DNA from: Mesostigma viride
Taxonomy: Eukaryota; Streptophyta; Mesostigmatophyceae; Mesostigmatales; Mesostigmataceae
Reading direction: 5' to 3'
Assembly: GCA_009746045.1 (NCBI GenBank)
Contig: RPFO01000030.1
Location: 44,945-108,944, forward strand
Length of the DNA: 64,000 bases
Made by a program: the position numbers and the translations under genes
Shown here: positions 51,672 through 60,883 of the stretch, piece after piece
Layout: every line of letters starts with the position of its first letter
How positions within the stretch are numbered: the first letter of the stretch is position 1
Notes under the pieces: generated by a model
What the model was told of the DNA's origin: nothing
Databases searched by the model: none
What the model saw: only the letters and a program-made list of their open reading frames with translations

Positions 51672-53657
51672 ATGGGAAAACATCCTTTACCATCCAAATG
51701 GCCCGATGCGGAAACTTCCCAGATAGCGGACACACAGGCGTTCATAAAAAACTACTTCGAAGGTCGCATATACGGGAACCCACCCCCTGAGCACAGATCC
51801 GTTGGAAAAAACTCGTGCTCCTCGAACCCTTCCGACAAGAAACTTGCTCCTCAGCAAGCCGTCGTGAATATGTACCTCCGAGGAATCGCAGAACGCGGAA
51901 GCAAACACAGAGGTTTTCTGGCCTGGCATTCTACAGGCTCAGGTAAGACCTGCACCGTGCTGGGAGCCATTGACGCTTTCTGGGACACAAATCGCAGCAT
52001 ATTTCTCGTCACGAGTCGAGAGAATGCCGTGAACAACACCATTGCGGGTTACAGCGGCTGCGCGTCCATGTTTCCGCGTTTCAAGAACGCTTCTGACGAA
52101 GAAGTGGTTCGAATGATAGCAAACCGGGTCGAAGAAAGACGAATTATGAGTTTTACTCAACTTGCGCATCTTCTAGACTTGTATCGGGGCGTTGGACGCG
52201 CAAAACGGGATCTTCTGCAGAACGGAGTCCTTATTATGGACGAAGTTCAAAATTTATTCAACCCTCCGCCGGGTCAAGCCAAAGAGTACACAGCTCTACT
52301 CGATTTCCTCGAGAAGCCGTCCAAAGACAACCGCGGTCTTTACATGGTGATCCTAAGCGCTACTCCGGGAAGGAACGAAAACGAGATTCAGCGCCTTCTT
52401 ACGATGATAAGAGGTGCACCGATCACGCCCGACTCTCCGTTAGACGCGTTTCGAGGCCTTTGTTCTTTTGTCGATTACGCCGGCGATTCGTCTGTTTACC
52501 CCGTTCGACAACCTGATCAGTTCCACCTGGTGGAAATGAGCACGGGTCAACAGAAAGTGTTCCGAACCAAAAGTAAGGAACCAGACGAGTCGCGAGGACG
52601 CGACCGTTTTTTGTATGAAGCTCGCAGGGTTTCAAACTCGCTCTCGTTGTTTAAAATGTCTGCCTCTGAGGCTGCAAAGAAGCTTGACAAATATTCTCCG
52701 AAGATCGCTTGCATCGTGAAAGAGATCACGGACCATCCCAATGAAAAGCAGTATCTATACTCGGCGTTCAATGCCCATGGAATAAAGTACGTCGCTATGA
52801 TTTTGGAATCGAAAGGATACACTCATCTCTCCGTTCGAGAGGATTTTCCAACAACCGAAGCGCCCAGGTTCGTCATTCTTGGCTCGGACGCCATGCCCGT
52901 TTCTGACACGACGTTGCGGAGAGTGATGGATGTTTTTAACCACAAGAAAAACGCGAAAGGGCGGTTTTTACATATTATATTGGCGCGAAAACGTTTCAAC
53001 GAAGGTTTAGACCTGAAAAGCGTTCGTCACATCCATCTGATGGAGCCGCTTCTCGATATCAGCGCCGAACGTCAGGCGATCGCGCGCGCTGTCCGACACT
53101 GTAGTCACTTGCAGCTCGACCAGAAACATTGGACGGTAACGGTGCACCGGTACATGACGATCGGAGGCGTAGACGAACTCGTGACGGAACGCGCTATTCA
53201 AGAAAACGAGACCGAAGGTGTGACAAAATTCATGCGAAAACTGAGAGAGGCGGCTATTGACTGCAGACTCATGAGCAAGGTTCACAATCGAGACAGCTGG
53301 ATGGCAGCCGGCGCACGCGAAGCCATCAATTGCCCATTGACGAGAGGCGAAGAGATAAGGAAATACGTAAAAGAAAAGGGACTTTCCCTTCTTCGAAAAT
53401 CTCTAGAACTCGCTAAACGGTTTGCAACCAGCGCGGGTCAAAATTTCAAACAAAACGTGCGAGCTGACTTCGACCAGATAGTGGCGATCGCAAAAACATT
53501 CAACGTCGACAGAAAAACGAATAAACGAGAAAACGAAAAAGAGTTCAGGGACGGAATCAGCGAGGTCAGAGAATCCATAAAAAAAATCGACAAAATTCAT
53601 GGGTACGGCGACATGCCGATTCGCCAAATTGTTTTAGAAGGGTTTTGGTTGGGGTGA
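51672..53657 (+). CDS. Viral-type superfamily 2 helicase (D6/D11-like)
   Basis: 661 residues, intact. Motif I is HSTGSGKTCT (86-95, Lys92). Motif II is MDEVQ (189-193, a DExQ variant of DExH). Motif III is LSATPGR (228-234). A GLCSFVDYAGDSSVYP segment (262-277) and motif VI QAIARAVRHCSHL (468-480) follow. The SH after motif VI and the FVDY..YP segment are typical of nucleocytoplasmic large DNA virus helicases related to poxvirus D6/D11 transcription helicases. Such proteins are ATP-driven and act in viral transcription initiation or termination. No separate C-terminal domain is recognised; the last 120 residues are basic and helical. It is the strongest sign that the block is of viral origin. 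It is in style 2 codons and divergent from the PAN-type gene. Confidence 0.88.
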   Translation: MGKHPLPSKWPDAETSQIADTQAFIKNYFEGRIYGNPPPEHRSVGKNSCSSNPSDKKLAPQQAVVNMYLRGIAERGSKHRGFLAWHSTGSGKTCTVLGAIDAFWDTNRSIFLVTSRENAVNNTIAGYSGCASMFPRFKNASDEEVVRMIANRVEERRIMSFTQLAHLLDLYRGVGRAKRDLLQNGVLIMDEVQNLFNPPPGQAKEYTALLDFLEKPSKDNRGLYMVILSATPGRNENEIQRLLTMIRGAPITPDSPLDAFRGLCSFVDYAGDSSVYPVRQPDQFHLVEMSTGQQKVFRTKSKEPDESRGRDRFLYEARRVSNSLSLFKMSASEAAKKLDKYSPKIACIVKEITDHPNEKQYLYSAFNAHGIKYVAMILESKGYTHLSVREDFPTTEAPRFVILGSDAMPVSDTTLRRVMDVFNHKKNAKGRFLHIILARKRFNEGLDLKSVRHIHLMEPLLDISAERQAIARAVRHCSHLQLDQKHWTVTVHRYMTIGGVDELVTERAIQENETEGVTKFMRKLREAAIDCRLMSKVHNRDSWMAAGAREAINCPLTRGEEIRKYVKEKGLSLLRKSLELAKRFATSAGQNFKQNVRADFDQIVAIAKTFNVDRKTNKRENEKEFRDGISEVRESIKKIDKIHGYGDMPIRQIVLEGFWLG

Positions 53658-53962
53658 AAAATTATTCGTTTTTTTAAATTTTGATTTGTTTTCTTCCTTT
53701 GATCGATTATCGTTGTTTCGGGCGGTGTCAAGCCGTACAAGCGTAACCGTCTCGGAAGGAAAAATGAAATCTAAAGATCGGCGCAGAGGATACGAGTTCC
53801 TCACCTGCACGTGTTCGTCTAACGGTACTGACCAACAGACTCCCATTTGACGCATTGTTACAATGAATCGTCGTTTTTTTTATCCTGAAGTCGGTTACCA
53901 GGATCGAAAACGTATAAAAACAGGACAGACCTCGTCGGTCGTCACCGCTGCGTTTTGCAGCC
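53658..53962. other. Intergenic region with promoter-like TATA
   Basis: Two short minus-strand frames lie here, but they lack recognisable content and one crosses the promoter of the next gene. GTATAAAAA at 53,910-53,918 lies about 45-53 nt before the ATG at 53,963, and a T-rich patch (53,666-53,700) after the helicase stop could end its transcript. Confidence 0.45.
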
Positions 53963-54663
53963 ATGGAGACCTCCAACAAGCCCGTTTTTGCAAACACGGT
54001 GTACTTGCGCCCTCGCAGGCTTCAAGAGTATCCTACTCTTAGCTGCCTGGACTCGACAAAAACTCTGCACGACGCGATTTTCGCGAACGAGTGCAAGAAA
54101 CAGGCGCTACAAGACGTCAAGTTTCACTGGAACGAGGTTTCCAAAGCTCTGTCTGGACTTCCCGCTCGCCAATTAAAGAGCAAGTTTGGCGTCGACAGCG
54201 TCCCTCTTGCGTGCGACTCTGTCCAGTCCGCTTTGTTGTTCGGGATCAACACGATCATCGCCGAAAGAACGAGAGCAAACGAAAACCGCTACGATCGCGA
54301 AAACGCGCAAAAAACGATGCGCCTTTTCGAGCAAATGTTGATCGCGAACGATTGTCTTTTGACGCACGTTTCAAAGGAGACGGTGGAGTACAACAAATCG
54401 GTGAGAAGAGCGGATCTCGTAACGAGGCGAGAGGCGAACCCCGCGCATTCGACGTACAGAAGCCGGGGGAAGAATGCAGTGCCTCGAGCCTGCTCTATTT
54501 TTTTCTGCGGACACTTGATAAAGGCGTGACGAACGGGAAACTCGCTTTGACACTTTGGGCTGTCATTATTACCGTTCTTACGACCATAGGCGGTATCTTG
54601 CTGTGGAGAGGTGGCGCCAGAATCAAACAAGATAACAGACAAGAGCGCTACGTGGGGCATTGA
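53963..54663 (+). CDS. Tail-anchored membrane protein, frame broken at a T run
   Basis: The frame from ATG 53,963 gives about 180 residues. The adjoining frame then continues to 54,663 if one base is added in the 7-T run at 54,498-54,504, for a total of about 233 residues. The N-terminal part is soluble, helical and rich in Asn, Arg and Lys. The C-terminal part has one strong membrane span followed by GGILLWRGGARIKQ. The LWRG(R/G) motif after a span recurs in the next gene (54,774), so the two are related at this end. Family not recognised; a virion membrane or assembly role is possible. An upstream GTATAAAAA supports the start. Confidence 0.6.
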
Positions 54664-54773
54664 TCGGTATTGGAATTATAATAACGTCTTTTGCCCCCGG
54701 TCGTTCTTTATTTGATGAAATGGTTGCCGGAAGACTGAACGTTTTTTTTTTTTGAAAGTTTACAACAAGTGCG

Positions 54774-54998
54774 ATGGACTGGAAACTGTATCTAATTACT
54801 GGTTTTGTGATATTCCTTATATTGGCGGGAGCCAGTATTATGCTGTGGAGAGGACGTGTTCAAAAAAAAGAAAACGAGAGAGTATCGAATCCTAATGAAA
54901 CAAAGACAAAGGGACTTTTAGGGGGTGGTTTGGCCCTTCTGTTACTAGTAGTCATCGTTTTAGCAGCTCTTTGGAAATTGTACAATGGATTCGCTTGA
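54774..54998 (+). CDS. Small protein with two membrane spans
   Basis: 74 residues. Span 1 is residues about 5-25, followed by SIMLWRGRVQKK and a charged loop; span 2 is about 48-68. Both ends are short. The LWRGR word matches the C-terminus of the 53,963 gene. It is preceded by a 13-T run about 16-30 nt before the ATG. The function is unknown; small two-span proteins are common inner-membrane components of large DNA viruses. Confidence 0.65.
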   Translation: MDWKLYLITGFVIFLILAGASIMLWRGRVQKKENERVSNPNETKTKGLLGGGLALLLLVVIVLAALWKLYNGFA

Positions 54999-55034
54999 AT
55001 GCATTTTTTTAAACTGTAATATAAACCATCAACC

Positions 55035-55235
55035 ATGAACATCTTGTCATTGTGCATTGGTGCGGCTGCAATGCTGTTGTGTCGCAAACAGAGCAAACTG
55101 GATAAAGAAGTTCGCTCCTTTTGGCGCGCCGAACATGTAATTGACTGGTACACTCATAAGACACAAGGCGAGGAGAAAACTGGATACATCGTGAGCTATC
55201 GCCTACAGTCCGAGACGAATTTGCCGCATTCCTAA
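55035..55235 (+). CDS. Small protein with N-terminal signal or anchor
   Basis: 66 residues. The first 16 residues (MNILSLCIGAAAMLLC) are hydrophobic, followed by RKQSK, so it is a signal anchor or a lipoprotein-like leader. The remainder is charged and short. It is third in a plus-strand run of four small genes (53,963-55,755) with gaps of 28-110 nt. Function not recognised. Confidence 0.55.
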   Translation: MNILSLCIGAAAMLLCRKQSKLDKEVRSFWRAEHVIDWYTHKTQGEEKTGYIVSYRLQSETNLPHS

Positions 55236-55263
55236 AGTTTTTATCATCGCATAGTAAACAAGT

Positions 55264-55755
55264 ATGGACTGTGTCATAGACGGCGTAGCAAGACCACACG
55301 CTAGTAGAGACAGGAGAACACAGGTGCTCGTAACAGGATCGAACCTTCCTAACGACACGTGTTTTAAAATGCCTTTTCCGATAAGAGACGTCAAGTCCCT
55401 TCGCGTGATTTGGGCTTCCATACCTTCCACGAGTCCTGTCTCAACCGCAGTGTACGTGAGGCTCGGAGGATTCGAAGTCAACAAAGTGCACGCCGCCATC
55501 CCCGTCCCGCCTTCGTCCTTAGACCCTTCGCACGTGTACGCGGGCCGAGGCCACTTTTTCGTCGTCCCGAACGGATCCGAAACCTACACCCCTAAAAACG
55601 AACGAGACGACACGGTTCTGTTCTCTCCGCCTCTCTCCAGCGCTAAGGAGATCGAAGTCGAGCTATACGCGATTCCAGCGTCCTCTCGCGAGCTTCTCAA
55701 TCTATCTGGGGAGAAATTTTCGATTCTTTTCGAACTTGTGTATGGACATAGATAG
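55264..55755 (+). CDS. Beta-rich protein, possibly a minor virion protein
   Basis: 163 residues, intact, with no membrane segment. Alternating hydrophobic strands run through it (TQVLVTGS, SLRVIWASIP, AVYVRLGGF, GHFFVVPN, EIEVELYAIP, FSILFELVYG) with Pro/Gly turns. This is what a single beta-sandwich or jelly roll looks like, so a penton or minor capsid protein is one possibility. I recognise no specific family signature, so this is only a fold guess. The stop at 55,753-55,755 is one base from the stop of the converging 55,757-56,107 gene. Confidence 0.65.
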   Translation: MDCVIDGVARPHASRDRRTQVLVTGSNLPNDTCFKMPFPIRDVKSLRVIWASIPSTSPVSTAVYVRLGGFEVNKVHAAIPVPPSSLDPSHVYAGRGHFFVVPNGSETYTPKNERDDTVLFSPPLSSAKEIEVELYAIPASSRELLNLSGEKFSILFELVYGHR

Positions 55756-55756
55756 C

Positions 55757-56107
55757 TCACCAACGTAGTCCGTACAGATCCTCGTACTGGCCGCCAAAAA
55801 GGATTACCTTTTTTCCATCCCTCAAAACACGGCGATCCTCTTTCCTTAGAGAGTTGACTGAAGCGGTTTTACTTTCGATCCAGGTCCGCACATCGTTTCG
55901 ATGATCTAGCATCTGACGAAGAGTCTCCCCGTCAATCTTTCGATAGGAGTGGGGTTCTGCGTCGGGGCGAACAGAGATAGCCGACTCGCGGTTCTCTTCG
56001 ATAAACTCTTTCTCAAAAGGCACTTCTGAACGGTTCGCTCGGTTAGCCGCGCGTATGTTGCCCGCACCAGGCGCAAAAACCATCCCACGGATAAACGAGG
56101 GATCCAT
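55757..56107 (-). CDS. Unknown small charged protein
   Basis: 116 residues, rich in Arg, Glu, Asp and Asn. No Cys pattern and no membrane segment. It follows the 56,132-56,542 gene on the same strand with a 24-nt gap, so the two may share a transcript. It converges with the 55,264 gene with a single base between stops. The family is not recognised. Confidence 0.6.
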   Translation of the reverse strand: MDPSFIRGMVFAPGAGNIRAANRANRSEVPFEKEFIEENRESAISVRPDAEPHSYRKIDGETLRQMLDHRNDVRTWIESKTASVNSLRKEDRRVLRDGKKVILFGGQYEDLYGLRW

Positions 56108-56131
56108 AGTTCGTTTTATATAACTACAAGA

Positions 56132-56542
56132 TTACATTTTACGCACAGCGCTTTTTTCGATCATGCTTATGGCAGCGTCGATCCTCGCGCTCACAGCGCC
56201 CGCTCCTCCTCCCCGTCCTTCTGGACGAGGAAGAATCGAGTCGGGATAAGGTTCGTTGGTAAGATAGGGACGGCGCATCGGAAACGAGCTCATGAGACGA
56301 TGGTCGACCTCCAGCGACTTCTCAGGAAGAGCAATTGCGGGCAAAGGGGCTTCCCCCTTCATCGTGTCAGATGCAACGTTAAGCGGAACGCCGTAAGTGC
56401 ACCTGTCAAGCGACAAAGGCTCCAGCGAGCCGGTCGCGGGAGGTTCTCCAAACTTTGTCGGAAGTACATCTGGCTTCGGTTGCGGTACGGCTGTCTGAGG
56501 AACGGACAATGGGACGCCCTCGGTGTTCGCGACGTCTCCCAT
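56132..56542 (-). CDS. Unknown small proline-rich protein
   Basis: 136 residues, Pro/Leu/Ser-rich in the first 110 and then a Gly-rich hinge and a short helix at the C-terminus. Predicted mostly disordered. The ATG at 56,542 faces the 56,747 gene across about 200 nt with GTATAC palindromes (56,699 and 56,739). Function unknown. Confidence 0.55.
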   Translation of the reverse strand: MGDVANTEGVPLSVPQTAVPQPKPDVLPTKFGEPPATGSLEPLSLDRCTYGVPLNVASDTMKGEAPLPAIALPEKSLEVDHRLMSSFPMRRPYLTNEPYPDSILPRPEGRGGGAGAVSARIDAAISMIEKSAVRKM

Positions 56543-56746
56543 GTTCCTGTTTGGTATAATCTAACAGAAAATTTATGCCTCACTTGTAAAAGGCATGTAA
56601 ACGGCGCGCGCTCGATGCCTCTTCCGGGTTGCCCGGGAACTGTGCCCCTTCACAAAACGGCCCGTGATCTTGCTTCGTTTCGGCGGCATGATGGTATAGT
56701 ATACTTGTTCGTTACGATTTTTATTTCAACCGAAAGAAGTATACGG

Positions 56747-57334
56747 ATGGACATCAGCACTAAAAAGAAAATTGCACTGGCGGCTGTCACTGTTTCTGTA
56801 ATATGCGTTTTCGCATTCGTGTTGATCGTGTGGTTGAAAGATCGCCAAACATCCCCTCGTCTCGTCGCCCCTGACCGCATCGACCCGAACTACCAAGGGT
56901 TCGTGATGACCCCTGTCGCCGTCATGAGCGACGAAACGTTCCGACGCAACATCCTCGAATTCTCACGAGTTTGGTGGAAGGACGCGAAGACGAATTCCAT
57001 TACAACAACTCCGTCGGACAACCCGCCTCAACTCCGCATCATTGTCATGGACGGAAAGATCGATGTCGTGCAGATCATCAACGGGCCGAGCGACAAGTAC
57101 AACAATCTCTCTTTCCAACCGGCGCCCTTGAACATGATTCGTAACATGGACATCCGTTTCGCCGTGGATACTATTGCGGTGGCCAACTCTCCGACCTGGA
57201 AAGTGGTGAACACCGCGCCGCTGAACCTTGGCGGGGCTGACGAGAACATCGTCTACGTCGTTCTTAAACACGCCGAATCGAACCAACACCGAATCGTGTT
57301 CTACGCAGCTGCAAGTCCGTCCGAGGATCTTTAA
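56747..57334 (+). CDS. N-terminally anchored membrane protein
   Basis: 195 residues from ATG 56,747. This start gives MDISTKKK before a clean membrane span (about residues 9-29); the frame is open further upstream but without sense. The outside part of about 160 residues alternates hydrophobic strands and looks beta-rich. Small anchored proteins beginning with MD recur in this stretch. The stop is directly adjacent to the converging 57,335 gene, with no base between. Function unknown; a virion membrane protein is plausible. Confidence 0.7.
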   Translation: MDISTKKKIALAAVTVSVICVFAFVLIVWLKDRQTSPRLVAPDRIDPNYQGFVMTPVAVMSDETFRRNILEFSRVWWKDAKTNSITTTPSDNPPQLRIIVMDGKIDVVQIINGPSDKYNNLSFQPAPLNMIRNMDIRFAVDTIAVANSPTWKVVNTAPLNLGGADENIVYVVLKHAESNQHRIVFYAAASPSEDL

Positions 57335-59835
57335 TTAAGGGGACGGCAACTCACGTCGCAAGTCGTCGATCAGAATTTTGAGCTGTCGCGCATCTTTTTC
57401 TCGATTAGCTCGCCATTCCAGTTTTAGAAGTTTGAGCATCTTATCAAGCTCGCGTTTTTCTCGCCTGTCCTGAATCGTGTCTTCTCTAATTGTTTCTAAC
57501 TGTTGTTCGCGCAAATCTGCCATATTCTCTTCTAAAAGCTTGCGCCTTGCGGCCTCTACCATCGCTGCAAATTTTTCCCTCTCCGATTTGCTTATAGGTT
57601 TTACAATCAATCCGGGCACAGATTTACCGCGAGCCTCTACTTGTTCGCCGGGAGAAAACTTGTAGGACCAATTGGTGTCGTTTCTCGGTCGCGGCGATTC
57701 AGGGGGCGTTTCGAAAACGGGAGAATTCGGCTCTGGAACAGGTGGATCTGAATGTAGGGGTCTCTGTTCTACATCCTTCAATACAAGGCTCGGCAGCCTT
57801 CCGGAAGCAGAAGAAGGTCGAGGTTGAGACGTGATCGGTGTGACACTTGCATCCGCCAGGCGACGCAGTATTTCGATGTTCCGTTCTCGGTCAGACTTCC
57901 GTACCGCCCAAACATGAGGGGTTTGCTGGGTTGTAACTGTCGCGATCACTTTTTGCACGGCCTCAGGCTTTTCTTCTTCTTGTGTTTGAGCGGGAACACT
58001 GTTCGCAGCCCACGCATCTTGAATAGAAAACGGTCTTTTATTCGCGTCAACAGATCTAACACGTTTTAGATGGGTAGGTCCGATTATTTCTCCCGGTGAC
58101 GCGAAAACGAGTCCTGTTTCTTCATCACGCATGGACGCTTTCAATTTGCCATTTGAATCTGGCCGAAAAGGGATCTCATTTGAATCCAATCCGACCTCCT
58201 CTATATTATTTATAATCGGTATACGCCTCGTGAAAACGGAACTTGGAGGAGACGGCTCGTTTGGTCGTTCTTCTACCAAAACTCGTTTGGGATGAGCAAA
58301 GGGACCATATTTCTCAACCGGACCTGTCTGCCCCCCAAACGACAAAGGAGACGTGGGGAGCGCTCGAAACGTTTGATTCAAATCATCGTCCTCGATGTCC
58401 AAAAGTACTACATCTCCCCGCTCGTTACTGGGGGTCGATCGGGCGAATCGAGCTTTGCACGTGGTATAAGAGAATGTAGCTGTGTCCACATTGAAAGAGG
58501 ACCATCAGGTAAATCCACAGCTACCTCGTTTGTATCAATATCCTCCGTAGCCTCCAACTTGTTTTCATCAGGAACCACCTCTGCCCAGGCATTTCGACCT
58601 CTCGACGTTTGCAATACCGCTGGCAAACGTTTTTTACTGCCTTTTGCCAAGTCGCCAGGGTCCGGACGTATTATGGATGTATTTTGCGCTGCACGTGGTT
58701 CTCGATTTACCACGTATTTCGCTGTATTTTGCGTTGCAGATATCGGTGTTTCAAGAACCGGCCTTCTCGTAACAAAAATTTTATTTTGTTCTTCATCAAA
58801 AACCGTTTTCGGCTGTACAATAAACGAGTTTGGTTTAAGGGGCGCGCTTGTCGGATTTTGAAACGGGGTATACGCGGACACCCCTCGCAGAACCTGGGGG
58901 TCGGACAATGGAGTTAGAGGAGTGATTGCATTTTTACTCAGCCCGGACACTATAGGGAGTACGGAAGGATCAAGAAGGTTGTCACTTACACTGAGAATTT
59001 GTATTTCAACATCCGCGTCGTCTGATATTGTGGATCCTTTTCCTTTAAAAGGAAAACCATTTACCAGGAAAGGTCTTCGCGATGTTTCGATTACCCTCTC
59101 TAATATTTGCATTCGTTCTGAATCTGAACGTCTCTCCAATTCTTGTAGCGCGTCGACTGGTACCGGGGTAACATTCGTGTCTGAAACTATTACTCCATCT
59201 CGAGTCCGTTTAACGTATCTCCAAAAAATCTGATTTTTTTCATCTTGGTCATTTGCATCCTTCGGTTGTACTACAAGTCGTCTCGCCGGGGGGATATCTT
59301 GCGGCCCTTGAGGATGTTTGCTATCAATCATGCCCGGTTCAGTCGATATTGCTCTTACCCGCTCAGGGTCGGACTCTTCTCCGTTCTCACTCACGAATTG
59401 TACACTCTCGTCATCTACAAAAGTGATGTGGTCCTCGTCATCAGAATTGGATGGTGAAATTAACACGGATTCGTCTACAGATTCGTAATCTGTTGCGGAA
59501 GTAACTTCGGAGTCGCTAACTGATGATACCGAATCCTCGTCTTCTTTTACTTCCGGTAAACTGCCTTCTTCGCCCTCTTTTTCTGCGCCTCCCGTTTCTT
59601 CTGCCGCGACTGGTTCGCTCTCCGGGTCAGTTCCCACACCTGCATCCTTTGATTTCGGCTCTCTGGCGCGTACAAGTACGTACCTCGGTTTAGGAATTCC
59701 TAGCGGATCAGTCGCGGCGGGGTAAAACCAGTGATCTCCTCCCACGAAAAAACCTGGCCCGTGCATCGGGTAAGGCAACAAAGGATTAGACAAGTACATC
59801 TGCACGTACGAGTATGGATCCGCGTATAGCGACAT
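57335..59835 (-). CDS. Large acidic, mostly disordered protein, frame broken at a C run
   Basis: Two minus-strand frames make one protein of about 833 residues if a base is restored at the 5-base C run (58,430-58,434, G on the plus strand). The ATG at 59,835 is preferred over 59,892 because the intervening sequence is an AT-rich promoter repeated at 60,730. The N-terminus (first 60 residues) is Tyr/Pro-rich. Residues about 70-180 are very acidic (Glu/Asp/Ser). The middle contains repeated (V/I)..R(R)P(V/I/F)L.T or FVTRRP/FTRRIP words. The C-terminal 120 residues form a charged coiled coil. No enzyme motif is seen. It may be a scaffold or tegument-like virion protein, by composition only. Confidence 0.6.
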
Positions 59836-59936
59836 GCAACTTTCTTTCTTTATTGAATAATAAAAAACCCCTCGATGAACCTTGATGTGCAAGCTAGCGA
59901 TTAAATATATTAAGCTCTTTACAAAGTGAAACTACT
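59836..59936. promoter_or_regulatory. AT-rich promoter shared by divergent genes, copy 1
   Basis: A 37-nt element at 59,833-59,870 (CATGCAACTTTCTTTCTTTA then TTGAATAATAAAAAACC) includes the start codon of the minus gene and its leader. An identical element occurs at 60,731-60,767. TTAAATATATTAAGC (59,900-59,915) may serve the plus gene at 59,937. Confidence 0.65.
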
Positions 59937-60698
59937 ATGAAGTGCATGGCTGCTACCCGATCTGGAGGTACATGCAATTTAGAAGTCGCGAGAGGAAGAT
60001 GCCACCTGCACAAAGGTCGACGCTCTGTGTCGCAAAAAAGCACACGTCGCTATAAGCGGGGTCACAAAATGCGTGCGCCGAACCCAGGTGAAGAGGGGTC
60101 TGAGCCCGCGCCCTCTGTAACCAACCCCGAGCCTGACACTCGACCCAACCCCAATTACCGTTCCCGAAATGCAGTCAGTGAAATCCTGGGAAATCCGGAG
60201 CTGGTGGATAACATTTTGTCAAACGTCGGCCCAGAAGACAAACTTAGTTACGGTGTGGCCAACGGACCTGGAGCAGACCAACAAATGAGACAGAACTTGT
60301 TCAATCACTACCTAGGTCAACTTAATGAAGTCAATGCACGTCTCGAAAACATACCGCCTGCTAGTGGTGAATTACATGAAATGAGACGCGATGGAACACT
60401 GGACGCATGGATTGAAGGACAACGCGAGAAAATCATACTGGACAGAATAAAAAGAGAGGCGCTTGAAAGAACATACCGCCTAGGTCAAATTATCCTAAAC
60501 ACAGACGGAAGGAGATCCGGGATGAACGTACCTATAACTGTCACGTGGGGAGACGTGGACGCGCTAAGGAACGCGCCATTAAATCCCAACCGCCCTGGGC
60601 TGTCGGGCATAGCACAACGACGGGCCGAACTGAGTGAAATGGAACATAATGTGCTACGGTTCGCAAAATTTATCAACAGCCTGACTGGGCGAACATGA
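59937..60698 (+). CDS. DUF5763-like zinc motif plus F-box-like protein
   Basis: 253 residues. The N-terminal Cys/His motif C3-x-A-x-T-x3-G-x-C13 ... C-x2-H (to residue about 26) is followed by a strongly basic stretch (RRSVSQKSTRRYKRGHK). Residues about 78-105 (EILGNPELVDNILSNV and following) match an F-box-like helix pair. The same order is found in the 40,024-40,677 protein. The rest is helical and charged. By analogy it could recruit a target to an SCF ligase, with the zinc motif or basic stretch binding nucleic acid; both are inference. Confidence 0.65.
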   Translation: MKCMAATRSGGTCNLEVARGRCHLHKGRRSVSQKSTRRYKRGHKMRAPNPGEEGSEPAPSVTNPEPDTRPNPNYRSRNAVSEILGNPELVDNILSNVGPEDKLSYGVANGPGADQQMRQNLFNHYLGQLNEVNARLENIPPASGELHEMRRDGTLDAWIEGQREKIILDRIKREALERTYRLGQIILNTDGRRSGMNVPITVTWGDVDALRNAPLNPNRPGLSGIAQRRAELSEMEHNVLRFAKFINSLTGRT

Positions 60699-60730
60699 TG
60701 AAACGCGAACATGTACTTTGCTCACAAGAA

Positions 60731-60775
60731 CATGCAACTTTCTTTCTTTATTGAATAATAAAAAACCCTCTCGTC
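60731..60775. promoter_or_regulatory. AT-rich promoter element, copy 2
   Basis: Repeats the 37-nt element of 59,833-59,870 exactly over its core, including the CATG that is a start codon in copy 1. Here that ATG opens only three codons on the minus strand, so this is a duplicated remnant, now in front of the mini-gene at 60,776. Confidence 0.7.
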
Positions 60776-60883
60776 ATGAGGTGCAAAGGCACGACCCATT
60801 GCAACCGGAGGTGCAAGTTTCAAGCGAGGCCGATGAGAGTCACGTGCGGAAAACATTCCAGAACGAGAAAGTCTAAATCGTGA
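60776..60883 (+). CDS. 35-residue Cys/His mini-protein, DUF5763-like
   Basis: ATG 60,776 to TGA 60,881-60,883. The whole protein is the motif: CKGTTHCNRRCK near the start, CGKH at residues 24-27, and a basic tail RTRKSKS. It stands behind a duplicated promoter element also found before the larger paralogue at 59,937, so the pair arose by local duplication and one copy kept only the motif. The final 11 nt overlap the stop region of the converging 60,873-61,648 gene. Too short for routine gene finding, but the Cys/His pattern argues it is real. Confidence 0.55.
   Translation: MRCKGTTHCNRRCKFQARPMRVTCGKHSRTRKSKS

Noticed and set aside
53634-53997. Minus-strand frames after the helicase gene
   Set aside because: They cross the helicase end and the promoter and start of the 53,963 gene, and show no recognisable composition.
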